DNA from: CAIJNA01 sp964516815 | GTDB lineage: Bacteria > Campylobacterota > Campylobacteria > Campylobacterales > Arcobacteraceae | DNA: 45,269 nucleotides | NCBI GenBank assembly: GCA_964516815.1 | Contig: CAZEXK010000012.1 | Span: 1-45,269 of the forward strand | Direction of reading: 5' to 3' | Shown here: piece by piece, positions 1 through 7,900 of the stretch | Layout: every line of letters starts with the position of its first letter | How positions within the stretch are numbered: position 1 is the stretch's first letter | Notes under the pieces: model-generated | The model's database searches: none | What the model was told of the DNA's origin: nothing | Seen by the model: only the letters and a program-made list of their open reading frames with translations | Made by a program: the position numbers and the translations under genes

Positions 1-236
1 AAATTATATTTATTTGCTAAATATAAGGCATAATATCCACCTAAAGATGAACCAATAAGTGTGATATTTTCATCGTAAGAATTTATCAATTCTTCTAAGG
101 TTTGAATTGCTAATTCTGGTACATACGATAAAGATGGAGATAAAAAGTTCAATTTTTTACTTTTAAAATACTCTCTAAATAATGATGACTTTACACCAAG
201 TCCACTACCTCCAAAACCATGTATATAAATTATCAT
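1..236 (-). CDS. YqiA/UPF0227-like alpha/beta-hydrolase, 3' end beyond window
   Basis: Only the N-terminal 78 or so codons are in the window, and the gene runs off the left edge. The start ATG is at 236-234. The visible protein opens with MIIYIHGFGGS, an oxyanion-hole HGF segment at the very N-terminus. It later has a nucleophile elbow GSSLGGYYA, as in the small YqiA-type esterases, where the serine of SSLGG is catalytic. The Asp and His of the triad would lie outside the window. The start overlaps the stop of the upstream gene by one base (TAATG), so it is the third gene of an overlapping minus-strand operon. The substrate is unknown. Family assignment rests on motif spacing only. Confidence 0.7.
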   Translation of the reverse strand, partial: MIIYIHGFGGSGLGVKSSLFREYFKSKKLNFLSPSLSYVPELAIQTLEELINSYDENITLIGSSLGGYYALYLANKYN

Positions 237-559
237 TAATTATTATCTTGTGTTAAAATGCTATTGATTATTATTTCAAAATCATTATATTTTTCATTTT
301 TATTGTCATCTTTTATTAGTTTCCATATTGGTAAAAAATAACTATTTGTAAGTCTTATATCGTTTCGTTCAAGCAAACTAATCAAAGAAAAATTTTTAAT
401 AATATTATTAGCTTCTTTGTTACTTTTTTGTTTTAATAATTCTAAATAAATATCTTTCATATATTGTGAACTTAGTATTGTTGTAGCAAAATATGTATTT
501 TTAACTATTTCACTTTCACTCATAACAAAAAGTTTCATTTTTTCAAAAGCGTATCTCAT
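236..559 (-). CDS. hypothetical protein, 107 aa
   Basis: I do not recognise this protein. It is small, probably largely helical and cytosolic, with no signal peptide, membrane segment or Cys cluster. The C-terminus is polar and Asn/Asp/Lys-rich. Its start overlaps the end of the Cys-rich-domain gene by four bases (ATGA), and its stop overlaps the next start by one base. The tight coupling on both sides is the main reason to accept it as real. Co-transcription suggests a shared role with a zinc-binding-like protein and an esterase, but nothing in the sequence identifies the task. Confidence 0.6.
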   Translation of the reverse strand: MRYAFEKMKLFVMSESEIVKNTYFATTILSSQYMKDIYLELLKQKSNKEANNIIKNFSLISLLERNDIRLTNSYFLPIWKLIKDDNKNEKYNDFEIIINSILTQDNN

Positions 560-954
560 TTATTTTCCTTTACATCTTTCATAATATATTCCCAATTTCT
601 AGTAAAATGTTTTTTAATATATTGTTTACTATGAGGTATTATACATGAACTACAATCTTGATGCACAAAACCATCATTTGATTTGAATTGTCCACCAAAT
701 ATAGAGTTTATACTACAAGTACTTTTTTCTTTACTTAATCTAAAATGTGGACAAGCACATAAATAGCAATTTAAATTCTCAATATCATGACATTTTTTAT
801 TATCTTTGTACAATAAGCAAAATTCTTTTTCATGTTTTACCATATTATCAAAATCAAAATATTCTATTAAATCATCATCATTTAAATAGTGCAATTTTTC
901 CACTATTTTTTTATGTTTTAAAGAATGTTCTTTTATCCAATGTTCATATGTCAT
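556..954 (-). CDS. cysteine-rich small-domain protein (PF04071-like), 132 aa
   Basis: The C-terminal two thirds holds a Cys cluster: C46, C55, then NCYLCACPHF (C63, C66, C68), C80, and CSSC (C101, C104). The order CxxCxCP..C..CxxC matches the cysteine-rich small domain family, which is presumed to bind metal. The biochemical role of that family is not established. The first 45 residues are charged and helical and contain TYEHWIKEHSLKHKKI. It is the first gene of the minus operon. AGGAT lies about 7 bases before the ATG at 954-952, and the intergenic region is shared with the divergent aminotransferase operon. Metal binding is inferred from the Cys pattern. Confidence 0.65.
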   Translation of the reverse strand: MTYEHWIKEHSLKHKKIVEKLHYLNDDDLIEYFDFDNMVKHEKEFCLLYKDNKKCHDIENLNCYLCACPHFRLSKEKSTCSINSIFGGQFKSNDGFVHQDCSSCIIPHSKQYIKKHFTRNWEYIMKDVKENK

Positions 955-1056
955 TTAAAATCCTAGTAATATTTATGATAAATTAATTCATTTTAACATA
1001 AATAGTATTAGGGAATAAATATTTAAATATTAACCAAAAATTAACAATATTTTAGT

Positions 1057-1062
1057 TATAAT
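1057..1062 (+). promoter_or_regulatory. -10 box TATAAT of the aminotransferase-hisZ-purA operon
   Basis: A perfect TATAAT places transcription start near 1069-1070. That is just before the 1075-1103 hairpin and about 50 bases before the first start codon. I see no good -35, which is normal for Campylobacterota sigma-70 promoters. Confidence 0.5.
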
Positions 1063-1074
1063 ATTATTAGAAAT

Positions 1075-1103
1075 AAAAGGTGTCTAGTAAATAGACACCT
1101 TTT
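1075..1103 (+). promoter_or_regulatory. 12-bp perfect stem-loop at the predicted 5' end of the operon mRNA
   Basis: The arms AAAAGGTGTCTA (1075-1086) and TAGACACCTTTT (1092-1103) pair perfectly around the 5-base loop gtaaa. It looks like an intrinsic terminator with a short U-run, but it sits between divergent genes rather than after a gene. If the TATAAT at 1057 is used, the stem begins about five bases into the transcript. It could be a 5' stabilising hairpin, an attenuator or a bidirectional terminator. Its stem also spans the ATG at 1107 closely enough to argue that translation starts at 1122 instead. Confidence 0.55.
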
Positions 1104-1121
1104 GTAATGTTAAGGAAATAT

Positions 1122-2228
1122 ATGTTATTAACACCTGGACCAACGGCTGTACCTGAATTTGTTCGAGCTGCTATGGCTAAAGAAACTTTACACCACAGAA
1201 CTACTGAATTTGAAGAAATATTTAAAAATACCAGAACTCTTTTGTTAGAAATTTTAAATATGCCTGAAGCAGTGATGTTAGCTTCTAGTGGAACGGGTGC
1301 AATGGAAGCATGTGTAATAAATCTTACTCATAAAAAAGCACTTACAATAAATGCTGGTAAGTTTGGCCAAAGATTTGGTAAGATTTGTGAAGCTCACAAT
1401 ATAAAATACACAGAATTAACACATGAATGGAATGTGGCTATGAGTGTTCAAGAAGTTGTAAATGCTATTAAAAACGATGATGAAATTGATGCTATTTTTA
1501 TACAAATATGTGAAAGTGCTGGAGGATTAAGACATCCAGTTGAACAAATAAGTAAAGCAGTTAAAAACATAAATCCAAATATAACAATAATAGCAGATGG
1601 AATAACAGCTGTTGGTGTTGAACACATAGATACTAGTAATATTGATGCCTTGATTACAGGAAGTCAAAAAGCTCTTATGTTGCCTCCTGGTTTATCTATG
1701 ATTGGTTTGTCTATGCATAGTGTTGCAAAGATTAGTAAAAAACCAGCTGGGTATTATTTAAATCTACTTAGTGAAATCAAAAAACAAAAAAATAATACTA
1801 CTGCATACACAGCAGCTACTACTCTTATAATTGGATTAGGCGAAGTTTTGAGTGTATTAAAAGAAAATGGATTTGATAAGCTATATGAAAATACAGCCAA
1901 AAGAGCAAAAGCTACAAGAGATGCTTTATTATCATTGGGTTTAAAAATTTATCCAGATGCTCCTGCAAACGCAATGACCACAATATATACAGAACAATCA
2001 AATGAAATAAGAAAAATCCTAAAAGATAAATATAATTTAAACATTGCAGGTGGACAAGATCATTTAAAGGGCAAAATAATAAGAATAAATCATATGGGAC
2101 TTGTTGATGATTTTGAAGCATCTTGGGCTGTAAATGCTATAGAAAAAGCTATGGATGATTTAGGTATAAGAACCTTTGATGGAAATGCAAATAAAATATT
2201 TATGCAAGGAATGTTTAATGATACATGA
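1122..2228 (+). CDS. class V PLP-dependent aminotransferase (serine-pyruvate/alanine-glyoxylate type)
   Basis: This is a fold-type I aminotransferase of 368 residues, close to the family's usual length. Near the start is the LLTPGPTAVP motif typical of the alanine-glyoxylate / serine-pyruvate / archaeal aspartate aminotransferase group. SSGTGAMEA (PLP phosphate cup) follows, then IADGITAVG with the Asp that contacts the pyridine nitrogen. The Schiff-base lysine is K183 in TGSQKALMLPPG. I chose ATG 1122 because AAGGA lies 5 bases upstream. The ATG five codons earlier (1107) has no ribosome site and abuts a hairpin. It overlaps hisZ by 11 bases and leads the purA-carA operon. The substrate is undecided: a serine or aspartate donor is plausible, and a phosphoserine-type role cannot be excluded. 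Confidence 0.85.
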   Translation: MLLTPGPTAVPEFVRAAMAKETLHHRTTEFEEIFKNTRTLLLEILNMPEAVMLASSGTGAMEACVINLTHKKALTINAGKFGQRFGKICEAHNIKYTELTHEWNVAMSVQEVVNAIKNDDEIDAIFIQICESAGGLRHPVEQISKAVKNINPNITIIADGITAVGVEHIDTSNIDALITGSQKALMLPPGLSMIGLSMHSVAKISKKPAGYYLNLLSEIKKQKNNTTAYTAATTLIIGLGEVLSVLKENGFDKLYENTAKRAKATRDALLSLGLKIYPDAPANAMTTIYTEQSNEIRKILKDKYNLNIAGGQDHLKGKIIRINHMGLVDDFEASWAVNAIEKAMDDLGIRTFDGNANKIFMQGMFNDT

Positions 2229-3081
2229 ACATGAAATACCTAAAGGATCGTTTTTATACTTTGGAGAAACTGCAAGGAAAAAAAGGGACTTAGAAAATAC
2301 TATTGCTTTATCCTTACAAGAAAAAAGTTTTGAAGAAATCATAACACCAAATTTTTCATATACTCAACATCAAAGTATAGATAATGAAAAAGAATTAATA
2401 AAAATAAATGATGAACACAATAATCAAGTAAGTTTAAGAGCAGATAGCACACTTGATGTAGCTAGGATTATAACAAAAAGACTTGGAAGAACTACAAACC
2501 ATAAAAAATGGTTTTATATTCAACCTGTATTTGCTTACCCTTCAAGTGAAACTTATCAAATAGGTTTAGAATGGCTAGAACATACGAATGTAAGTGAAAT
2601 TATTGATTTAAGTGCAAATGTATTTGAAACAATTTCACTAGAACCATTAATACAAATAACAAATATAAACATCGCAAAATTAGTTGCAAAAAATTTAGAT
2701 ATTTCTATTGATTTATTCAAAGATGGATTATTATCTAAGTTGTTTGAGCAAAAAGTACAATGGCTTGATAAGCTTATATATGCATCAAATACAAGTGATT
2801 TAGAAAAAATATTAGAATTATTACCAAATGATGTAAAACTAGAAGTACAAAAACTAATAGATATTGCTAAAAAGATTAAATATAAAAATATTACAATTTC
2901 AGCATTGTATTATGCAAAAATGAAATATTATGAAGATGTATATTTTAGAGTAATTCAAAATAATCACGTATTAGCAAGAGGTGGTAGATATACTAGTGAT
3001 GGTATTAGTTCATTAGGATTTGCGCTTTATACAAATGATATATTAGAAATTATAGAAGATGAAGGAGATAAGAATGAGTAA
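2218..3081 (+). CDS. hisZ: HisZ-like ATP phosphoribosyltransferase regulatory subunit
   Basis: This 287-residue protein is a paralogue of the histidyl-tRNA synthetase catalytic core. LRADSTLDVARI (motif 2 region) aligns with the LRPExT..AR of HisRS, and ARGGRYTSDG near the C-terminus is the GGRYD-like strand. The HisRS anticodon-binding domain is absent. In species with short HisG, HisZ forms the hetero-octameric ATP phosphoribosyltransferase that starts histidine synthesis. This protein is shorter than typical HisZ, which is common in this phylum. Start at 2218 gives MIHEHEIPKGS and an 11-base overlap with the aminotransferase. The end overlaps purA by 8 bases, so translation is probably coupled. 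hisG is not in the window. Confidence 0.8.
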   Translation: MIHEHEIPKGSFLYFGETARKKRDLENTIALSLQEKSFEEIITPNFSYTQHQSIDNEKELIKINDEHNNQVSLRADSTLDVARIITKRLGRTTNHKKWFYIQPVFAYPSSETYQIGLEWLEHTNVSEIIDLSANVFETISLEPLIQITNINIAKLVAKNLDISIDLFKDGLLSKLFEQKVQWLDKLIYASNTSDLEKILELLPNDVKLEVQKLIDIAKKIKYKNITISALYYAKMKYYEDVYFRVIQNNHVLARGGRYTSDGISSLGFALYTNDILEIIEDEGDKNE

Positions 3082-4324
3082 AGCAGATATTATAGTTGGG
3101 ATACAATGGGGAGATGAAGGTAAAGGTAAAATTGTAGATAAATTAGCACAAGAATATGATATGGTTTGTAGAAGTCAAGGTGGACACAATGCAGGTCATA
3201 CTATTTGGGTTGATGGAGTTAGATACGCTTTACACCTTGTACCTTCTGGAATATTAAATCCAAATGCAATAAATGTTATAGGAAATGGTGTGGTACTAAA
3301 CCCATCATCTATAATAAAAGAGATGGAACAATTTGAAAACTTAGAAGGTAGAGTTTTTATCTCTGATAAAGCTCACCTTAATTTATCTCATCATTCATTA
3401 ATAGATATTGCAAAAGAAAAATTAAAAGGCGATGGAGCTATTGGAACTACAGGAAAAGGAATAGGACCTGCTTATGCAGATAAGATAAACAGAATTGGAT
3501 ATAGAGTAAATGAACTTTTAGATCCAAGTGCTTTATGTGAAAAAATACTATCTTATTTTGCACAAAATAAAGTGATATTTGATGCTTTACAAATATCTGC
3601 TCCTACAAAAAAAGATTTACTTGAAGAATTAGAATCTTATCATTCAAAATTAGCTAAATATATTACAAATACTACAAATCTAGTTTGGGATGCACTAAGT
3701 AATGATAAAAAAGTATTACTTGAAGGCGCACAAGGTACATTACTTGATGTTGATCATGGAACATATCCTTACGTAACATCTTCTTCAACAGTAAGTGCTG
3801 GAGCTTGTACTGGTCTTGGTTTGAGTCCTAAGGATGTTGGAATTGTAACAGGAATAGTTAAAGCATATACTACAAGAGTAGGAAATGGACCATTTCCTAC
3901 AGAAGAGTTTGGTGTTGAAGGTCAAACTATGGCTGATGTTGGAAAAGAAGTGGGAACAACTACAGGAAGAGGAAGAAGATGTGGTTGGTTTGATGCAGTT
4001 GCTGTTAAACATGCATCTAGATTAAATGGATGTGATCAATTATCTTTAATGAAACTTGATGTTTTAGATGGCTTTGAAAATATTAAAATATGTACTTCTT
4101 ATGAAGTAAATGGAAAAATGATTACATATATGCCAAGTAGCTTAGACAATGTAGTTCCAATATATGAAGATATTAAGGGCTGGGATAGTGTAGTTGGATG
4201 TAGAAACTTTGATGACTTACCACAAACTGCAAAAGATTATGTTAGTAGAATAGAAGAATTAACTAACACAAAAATAGGAATAATATCAACTTCACCAGAA
4301 AGAGAAGATACGATTATTAGATAA
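3074..4324 (+). CDS. purA: adenylosuccinate synthetase
   Basis: PurA joins IMP and aspartate using GTP, the first committed step to AMP, in the cytosol. The 416-residue length is typical. The GTP loop is WGDEGKGK, with catalytic D14, and the catalytic histidine H42 is in GGHNAGHT. Further family signatures are GTTGKGIGPAY, EGAQGTLLD, GPFPTE, and TTTGRGRRCGWFD. Start at 3074 (MSKADIIVG) has AGGAG seven bases upstream and matches the family N-terminus. An upstream in-frame start would add five residues inside hisZ. It is the third gene of the operon, translationally overlapped with hisZ. Confidence 0.97.
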   Translation: MSKADIIVGIQWGDEGKGKIVDKLAQEYDMVCRSQGGHNAGHTIWVDGVRYALHLVPSGILNPNAINVIGNGVVLNPSSIIKEMEQFENLEGRVFISDKAHLNLSHHSLIDIAKEKLKGDGAIGTTGKGIGPAYADKINRIGYRVNELLDPSALCEKILSYFAQNKVIFDALQISAPTKKDLLEELESYHSKLAKYITNTTNLVWDALSNDKKVLLEGAQGTLLDVDHGTYPYVTSSSTVSAGACTGLGLSPKDVGIVTGIVKAYTTRVGNGPFPTEEFGVEGQTMADVGKEVGTTTGRGRRCGWFDAVAVKHASRLNGCDQLSLMKLDVLDGFENIKICTSYEVNGKMITYMPSSLDNVVPIYEDIKGWDSVVGCRNFDDLPQTAKDYVSRIEELTNTKIGIISTSPEREDTIIR

Positions 4325-4369
4325 TTATTGTTTTTTATAAAACAAATAATAAAAGCTAAAGGAAATAAA

Positions 4370-4921
4370 ATGAAATTAAAAGAACAACACATAAGCTATA
4401 TTGCTAGAAAAATAACAAATGATATGATAAATAGCCAATTTATTGAAGTTAGAAAAGAAAAAGCTCTAATAAGTGAACAATGTGAGAGGTTTTTATTAAT
4501 TGATGTACAAAAAGAGATTGATTTAGATGTAAAAGTAACTGAAATACTTGAAGAAAAAGAAGATGACATTGAATTCTACAATGCAGACTTTAGACAACTT
4601 TTTTGGATGACTAAAAAAAGATTGGCAAACGAATATGATGTTAATCTAAATTTTGAAGATAGGTTTTCAAATATTGCACATAATATTATGGATTATTTAT
4701 ATGAAGAAGATTTCATTCATTTTGAAGTAAGTGATAATCAAGTAAAAAATCTTATCTTAAATTCAATACTAGCATTTATAAATGGTTATGATGAAGCTGA
4801 TAACTTAGCATATGAAAAAATAAAAACTTACAAAAGAAAGCTTATTCCAGGAACTGAAGATTATGATATTGTATTTACTAGATTGTATGAGGAAGAGTTA
4901 GTAAAAAAAGGTTTAATTTAA
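4370..4921 (+). CDS. DUF507 family protein
   Basis: The 183-residue, acidic, highly charged protein starts MKLKEQHISYIARKI and carries a ADFRQLFWMTKKRLANEYD segment and an LYEEDFIHFEVSDNQVKNLI segment. Both are hallmarks of DUF507, a family of unknown function found in Campylobacterota and Aquificota. In Campylobacter jejuni an equivalent gene also lies close to carA and purA, so the linkage is conserved. ATG 4370 has AAGGA upstream. The stop overlaps the carA start by one base. It is predicted cytosolic, with no membrane segments. The function is unknown, and its fixed position between two nucleotide-synthesis genes is the only clue. Confidence 0.85.
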   Translation: MKLKEQHISYIARKITNDMINSQFIEVRKEKALISEQCERFLLIDVQKEIDLDVKVTEILEEKEDDIEFYNADFRQLFWMTKKRLANEYDVNLNFEDRFSNIAHNIMDYLYEEDFIHFEVSDNQVKNLILNSILAFINGYDEADNLAYEKIKTYKRKLIPGTEDYDIVFTRLYEEELVKKGLI

Positions 4922-6042
4922 TGCAAAAAATTTACATATATTTAGAAAATGATACATTTTTAAGTGCAAATTCTTTTGGTGCCCAAGGAACAAGCGTTGG
5001 AGAAATAGTATTTAATACTTCACTTACTGGTTACCAAGAAATTACAACTGACCCATCATATGCTGGACAATTTATTACATTTACTACACCAGAAATAGGA
5101 AATATTGGAGTAAATGAAGACGATAATGAATCTGAAACTATATATAGTAAAGGAATAATAGTAAGAGCTTATAACGAAAATTATTCAAATTTTAGAGCTC
5201 AAAAATCTTTGGCTAGTTTATTAAAAGAACAAAATATTTTAGGTATTTGTGATATAGATACAAGATATTTAACTAAAATTATAAGAAATGAAGGTGCTAT
5301 GATGATGATAGCATCTACAACAATATCATCAAAAGAAGAGCTAAAGAAACTATTAAACGACTCTCCTAGAATTGAAGATATTAATTATATAAAAGAAGTA
5401 AGTACAAAAGAACCTTATATACATAAATATGGTGCTTGGAACCACAAAAATTTATCTTATAATGAAGCTTTAAAAAGCCATAAAAAAATAGTAGTTATTG
5501 ACTTTGGTGTAAAAAGAAATATATTAAATGAACTTGTACAAAGTGGACTTGAAGTTGAAGTAATACCATCTAGTTTTTTAGCTGCTGATTTAATAAGCAG
5601 ATATAAAAATAAAGAAATATCTGGAATATTTTTAAGTAATGGTCCAGGAGATCCTTTAACTTTGACAAATGAAAAAGAGCAAGTTCAAGAATTAATCAAA
5701 ACACAAATTCCAATTTTTGCGATTTGTTTGGGACATCAATTATTAAGTATAGCACACGGACATAATACATATAAAATGCCATTTGGACAACATGGTGGTA
5801 ACCACCCCGTACAAAATAAAACATCTGTTGTTGAAATAACTGCACAAAACCATAACTACAATGTACCAGATTCTATAGAACAAATAGCAAAGATAACTCA
5901 TAAAAATCTATTTGATAATACAATAGAAGGGGTGAAGTACAATAATAAAAACATCTTTTCAGTGCAACATCACCCAGAAGCTAGTCCTGGACCACATGAA
6001 AGTAAATATATCTTTGATGAGTTTGCAGCAAGTATAAAGTAA
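4921..6042 (+). CDS. carA: carbamoyl-phosphate synthase small (glutaminase) subunit
   Basis: CarA hydrolyses glutamine and channels ammonia to CarB for carbamoyl phosphate, used in pyrimidine and arginine synthesis. The 373 residues comprise the N-terminal CPSase small-chain domain (GEIVFNTSLTGYQEITTDPSYAGQ, roughly 1-150) and a class I glutamine amidotransferase domain from about 190. The triad is visible as C269 in AICLGHQLL, and H351 and E353 in QHHPEASPGPHE. The ATG overlaps the DUF507 stop by one base (TAATG). It is the last gene of the operon, and the convergent terminator at 6107-6136 follows. carB is not in the window. Confidence 0.96.
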   Translation: MQKIYIYLENDTFLSANSFGAQGTSVGEIVFNTSLTGYQEITTDPSYAGQFITFTTPEIGNIGVNEDDNESETIYSKGIIVRAYNENYSNFRAQKSLASLLKEQNILGICDIDTRYLTKIIRNEGAMMMIASTTISSKEELKKLLNDSPRIEDINYIKEVSTKEPYIHKYGAWNHKNLSYNEALKSHKKIVVIDFGVKRNILNELVQSGLEVEVIPSSFLAADLISRYKNKEISGIFLSNGPGDPLTLTNEKEQVQELIKTQIPIFAICLGHQLLSIAHGHNTYKMPFGQHGGNHPVQNKTSVVEITAQNHNYNVPDSIEQIAKITHKNLFDNTIEGVKYNNKNIFSVQHHPEASPGPHESKYIFDEFAASIK

Positions 6043-6106
6043 AGCTTTTTTATAATTCTTTTACCTCATCATTATTAAAATAATTAAGTTAAATATATGT
6101 ATGAAT

Positions 6107-6136
6107 AAAGACTTATTTAAAGTACAATAAGTCTTT
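6107..6136. terminator. convergent terminator between carA and queH
   Basis: The arms AAAGACTTATT (6107-6117) and AATAAGTCTTT (6126-6136) form a perfect 11-bp stem with an 8-base loop, followed on the plus strand by CTTTT. It overlaps the last codon and stop of queH, so it probably serves both converging transcripts. Confidence 0.6.
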
Positions 6137-7196
6137 CTTTTACATCATCATACACCTTAGAATTTAAAAAAACTTCTACTTTTACATTTGGTATTTCATC
6201 TAGTACTATAGTACATGACATATCATATGAAGAATCTAATATTATTTCTTTTATTTTTTTCTCAGTATAAAAAGATGGTGGATGATATATTAGTTCTTGT
6301 ACATCTACATAAGATGTATTTGCATACTTATTATACGTATGTATATCTATTATTTTTATTTCATCTTTATTAAAATAATGAATATCATTGATCTTATATT
6401 CCACTCTTCCTTGCGATCTTTTTTTTGACATCGTAGAGTAAGGTAAAAAGTGAGCAAATACATTTTGTTTTGCTACTAAAACCTTTCCACTTATCAATCT
6501 ATAATTTAAAAATCTTTGTTTTACAATTTTAAAGTTTTTTTCATATTTATCATACAAATTTCTTTTAGCATACAAGACTAGTCTTTGTTCAATTGATTCT
6601 GGTAGAATTTGATTGGATATTGGACTTATCATTTCATCCATAAGTTTATTTTGTTGATTTCTTTGTGGAGTAAGTCCAAATAAACAACCACAATAATTTT
6701 GTCGATATAAAGAATTTTCTTTAACTTCTTTACCTTGAAGTTCTTGTCCATTGCCACTTCTATAGTCTTTAAATATAAAATTAACACCATATTTTTCTTG
6801 TAAATCACTACCAATAATTTGTAATTTATCTTGTGATTTTTTTGGAGATATTAACAATGTAGTTGTAAATTTATCATGTCCTAACTCTTTAGCTTTTAAA
6901 ACCGTTGTTTCTAATCTTTTATCAAAACATACTGTACATCTATCACCTTTTTCTGGTTCATTTTCTAAACCCTTAACTGCTATTAGCCATTCATTTAAAT
7001 CATATGGTCCTTCTATTAGTTTTATATTTAATTTCTTGCATGAATACTTAACATCATATAATCTTAATTTATACTCACTATATGGCTGAATATTAGGATC
7101 ATAAAAAAAACCTATTAGTTCTTCATTGGGATATTCTTCTTGTAACTTTTGTAAAAAATAATGTGAATCAACACTGCAACATATATGTACTAACAT
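6117..7196 (-). CDS. queH: epoxyqueuosine reductase QueH, long form
   Basis: QueH reduces epoxyqueuosine to queuosine in tRNA, the last step of Q synthesis and a non-orthologous substitute for QueG. The N-terminal 175 residues hold all expected ligands: HICCS (C6, C7), DRCTVC (C87, C90), and YRQNYCGC (C169, C171). These bind an iron-sulfur cluster plus a further metal in characterised QueH. About 185 C-terminal residues with no Cys motif follow, so the protein is nearly twice the length of minimal QueH. The function of this extension is not known to me. The start at 7196 has AAAGGAT upstream. tgt, the preceding part of the pathway, is at 15309. Confidence 0.88.
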   Translation of the reverse strand: MLVHICCSVDSHYFLQKLQEEYPNEELIGFFYDPNIQPYSEYKLRLYDVKYSCKKLNIKLIEGPYDLNEWLIAVKGLENEPEKGDRCTVCFDKRLETTVLKAKELGHDKFTTTLLISPKKSQDKLQIIGSDLQEKYGVNFIFKDYRSGNGQELQGKEVKENSLYRQNYCGCLFGLTPQRNQQNKLMDEMISPISNQILPESIEQRLVLYAKRNLYDKYEKNFKIVKQRFLNYRLISGKVLVAKQNVFAHFLPYSTMSKKRSQGRVEYKINDIHYFNKDEIKIIDIHTYNKYANTSYVDVQELIYHPPSFYTEKKIKEIILDSSYDMSCTIVLDEIPNVKVEVFLNSKVYDDVKERLIVL

Positions 7197-7286
7197 AGTA
7201 ATCCTTTAAAATAGGTATATAGTTTACAGTGTATTTATAAAAACATAGTTTAATTTTTAGTATTAGATAAAAATATTATTATTAAC

Positions 7287-7313
7287 TTATAACTCGTCAG
7301 TCTTAAGTTATAA
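7287..7313. promoter_or_regulatory. candidate operator: 8-bp inverted repeat
   Basis: TTATAACT (7287-7294) and AGTTATAA (7306-7313) form a perfect inverted repeat with an 11-base spacer, ending 13 bases before the TATAAT at 7327. The same stretch can be read as a direct repeat, TTAA[C/G]TTATAA, with a 20-base (two-turn) period. The position upstream of a metal-transporter operon would suit a metalloregulator, but no regulator can be named. Confidence 0.35.
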
Positions 7314-7326
7314 ATATAAATTGTGT

Positions 7327-7332
7327 TATAAT
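7327..7332 (+). promoter_or_regulatory. extended -10 (TGTTATAAT) of the metal-ABC operon
   Basis: A perfect TATAAT preceded by TGT places the transcript start near 7339. That is about 22 bases before the small ORF that opens the operon. Confidence 0.55.
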
Positions 7333-7360
7333 TGTCAAAATTACATATATGGACAAGAAG

Positions 7361-7516
7361 ATGAAAAATAAAAAAATCTTTATTGATGAAGAAGCACTTA
7401 CTACTTTAGGATTATTACAAGATGCAATACTTCTTCCAGTAACAAAACTTATGAATGAACAAGTAGACTTTTATGAAGGTTTAATAAAACTTTATCATAC
7501 TGCATCATTGCGTTAA
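7361..7516 (+). CDS. small ORF, 51 aa, first gene of the metal-ABC operon
   Basis: This frame starts MKNKKIFIDEEALTTLGLLQ and ends with ...YHTASLR at a TAA that overlaps the next ATG by one base. GAAG precedes the ATG and a good promoter lies just upstream, so translation is likely. An in-frame ATG at 7349 would add four residues. The LLQDAILLPVTKLMNE segment resembles, from memory, the N-terminus of Campylobacterota ATP-sulfurylase-like proteins (L..G.L.PV..LMN). That resemblance is weak, and the rest of such a protein is missing. It could be a genuine small protein or the retained head of a lost gene. Confidence 0.45.
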   Translation: MKNKKIFIDEEALTTLGLLQDAILLPVTKLMNEQVDFYEGLIKLYHTASLR

Positions 7517-7899
7517 TGAAGTATTTTTTTTTATTTGCATTAATAGCTTTTTCATTTTCTTCTTGTGCTTTAAAAAAGGCTCAACTAACAAAAAGTGCCA
7601 CTGTTATATTCAAAACACCTGTGATGAAATTTTATGATAAGGGTTTTATAAATAAATACCCTTTGTATACAAATCTACAAATATACAATATAGGAAATAT
7701 AGTTTTAAATTTGGATGTTTATAAAACACAAGTATGTCAAAATACTTTTAAATGTATCTCTTCAAAAGAATTTAATAAAAAATATTTAAGTTATAAATAT
7801 GATGATACTTTTTTATATGACTTGTTAAAACAAGAAAAGATTTATTTTAAAGACAAGCCAAACAATATCTTAATAAAAGTAAAGTACGATAAAATCTAA
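7516..7899 (+). CDS. putative lipoprotein, 127 aa
   Basis: The N-terminus MKYFFLFALIAFSFSSC is a lipoprotein signal peptide with a lipobox-like FSSC and the acceptor at C17, so it is probably lipid-anchored on the periplasmic side. The mature part is rich in Lys, Tyr and beta-prone residues and has one possible disulfide pair (CQNTFKC). I do not recognise a domain. It lies one base before a znuC-like ATPase, but is too short to be a normal metal-binding cluster A-I substrate-binding protein (about 280-300 aa). Any direct role in metal delivery is speculative. Confidence 0.7.
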   Translation: MKYFFLFALIAFSFSSCALKKAQLTKSATVIFKTPVMKFYDKGFINKYPLYTNLQIYNIGNIVLNLDVYKTQVCQNTFKCISSKEFNKKYLSYKYDDTFLYDLLKQEKIYFKDKPNNILIKVKYDKI

Positions 7900-7900
7900 T

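Noticed and set aside
747..986. Plus-strand frame of 79 codons
   Set aside because: It lies antisense to the Cys-rich-domain gene and the start of its leader, with no ribosome site and low-complexity content.
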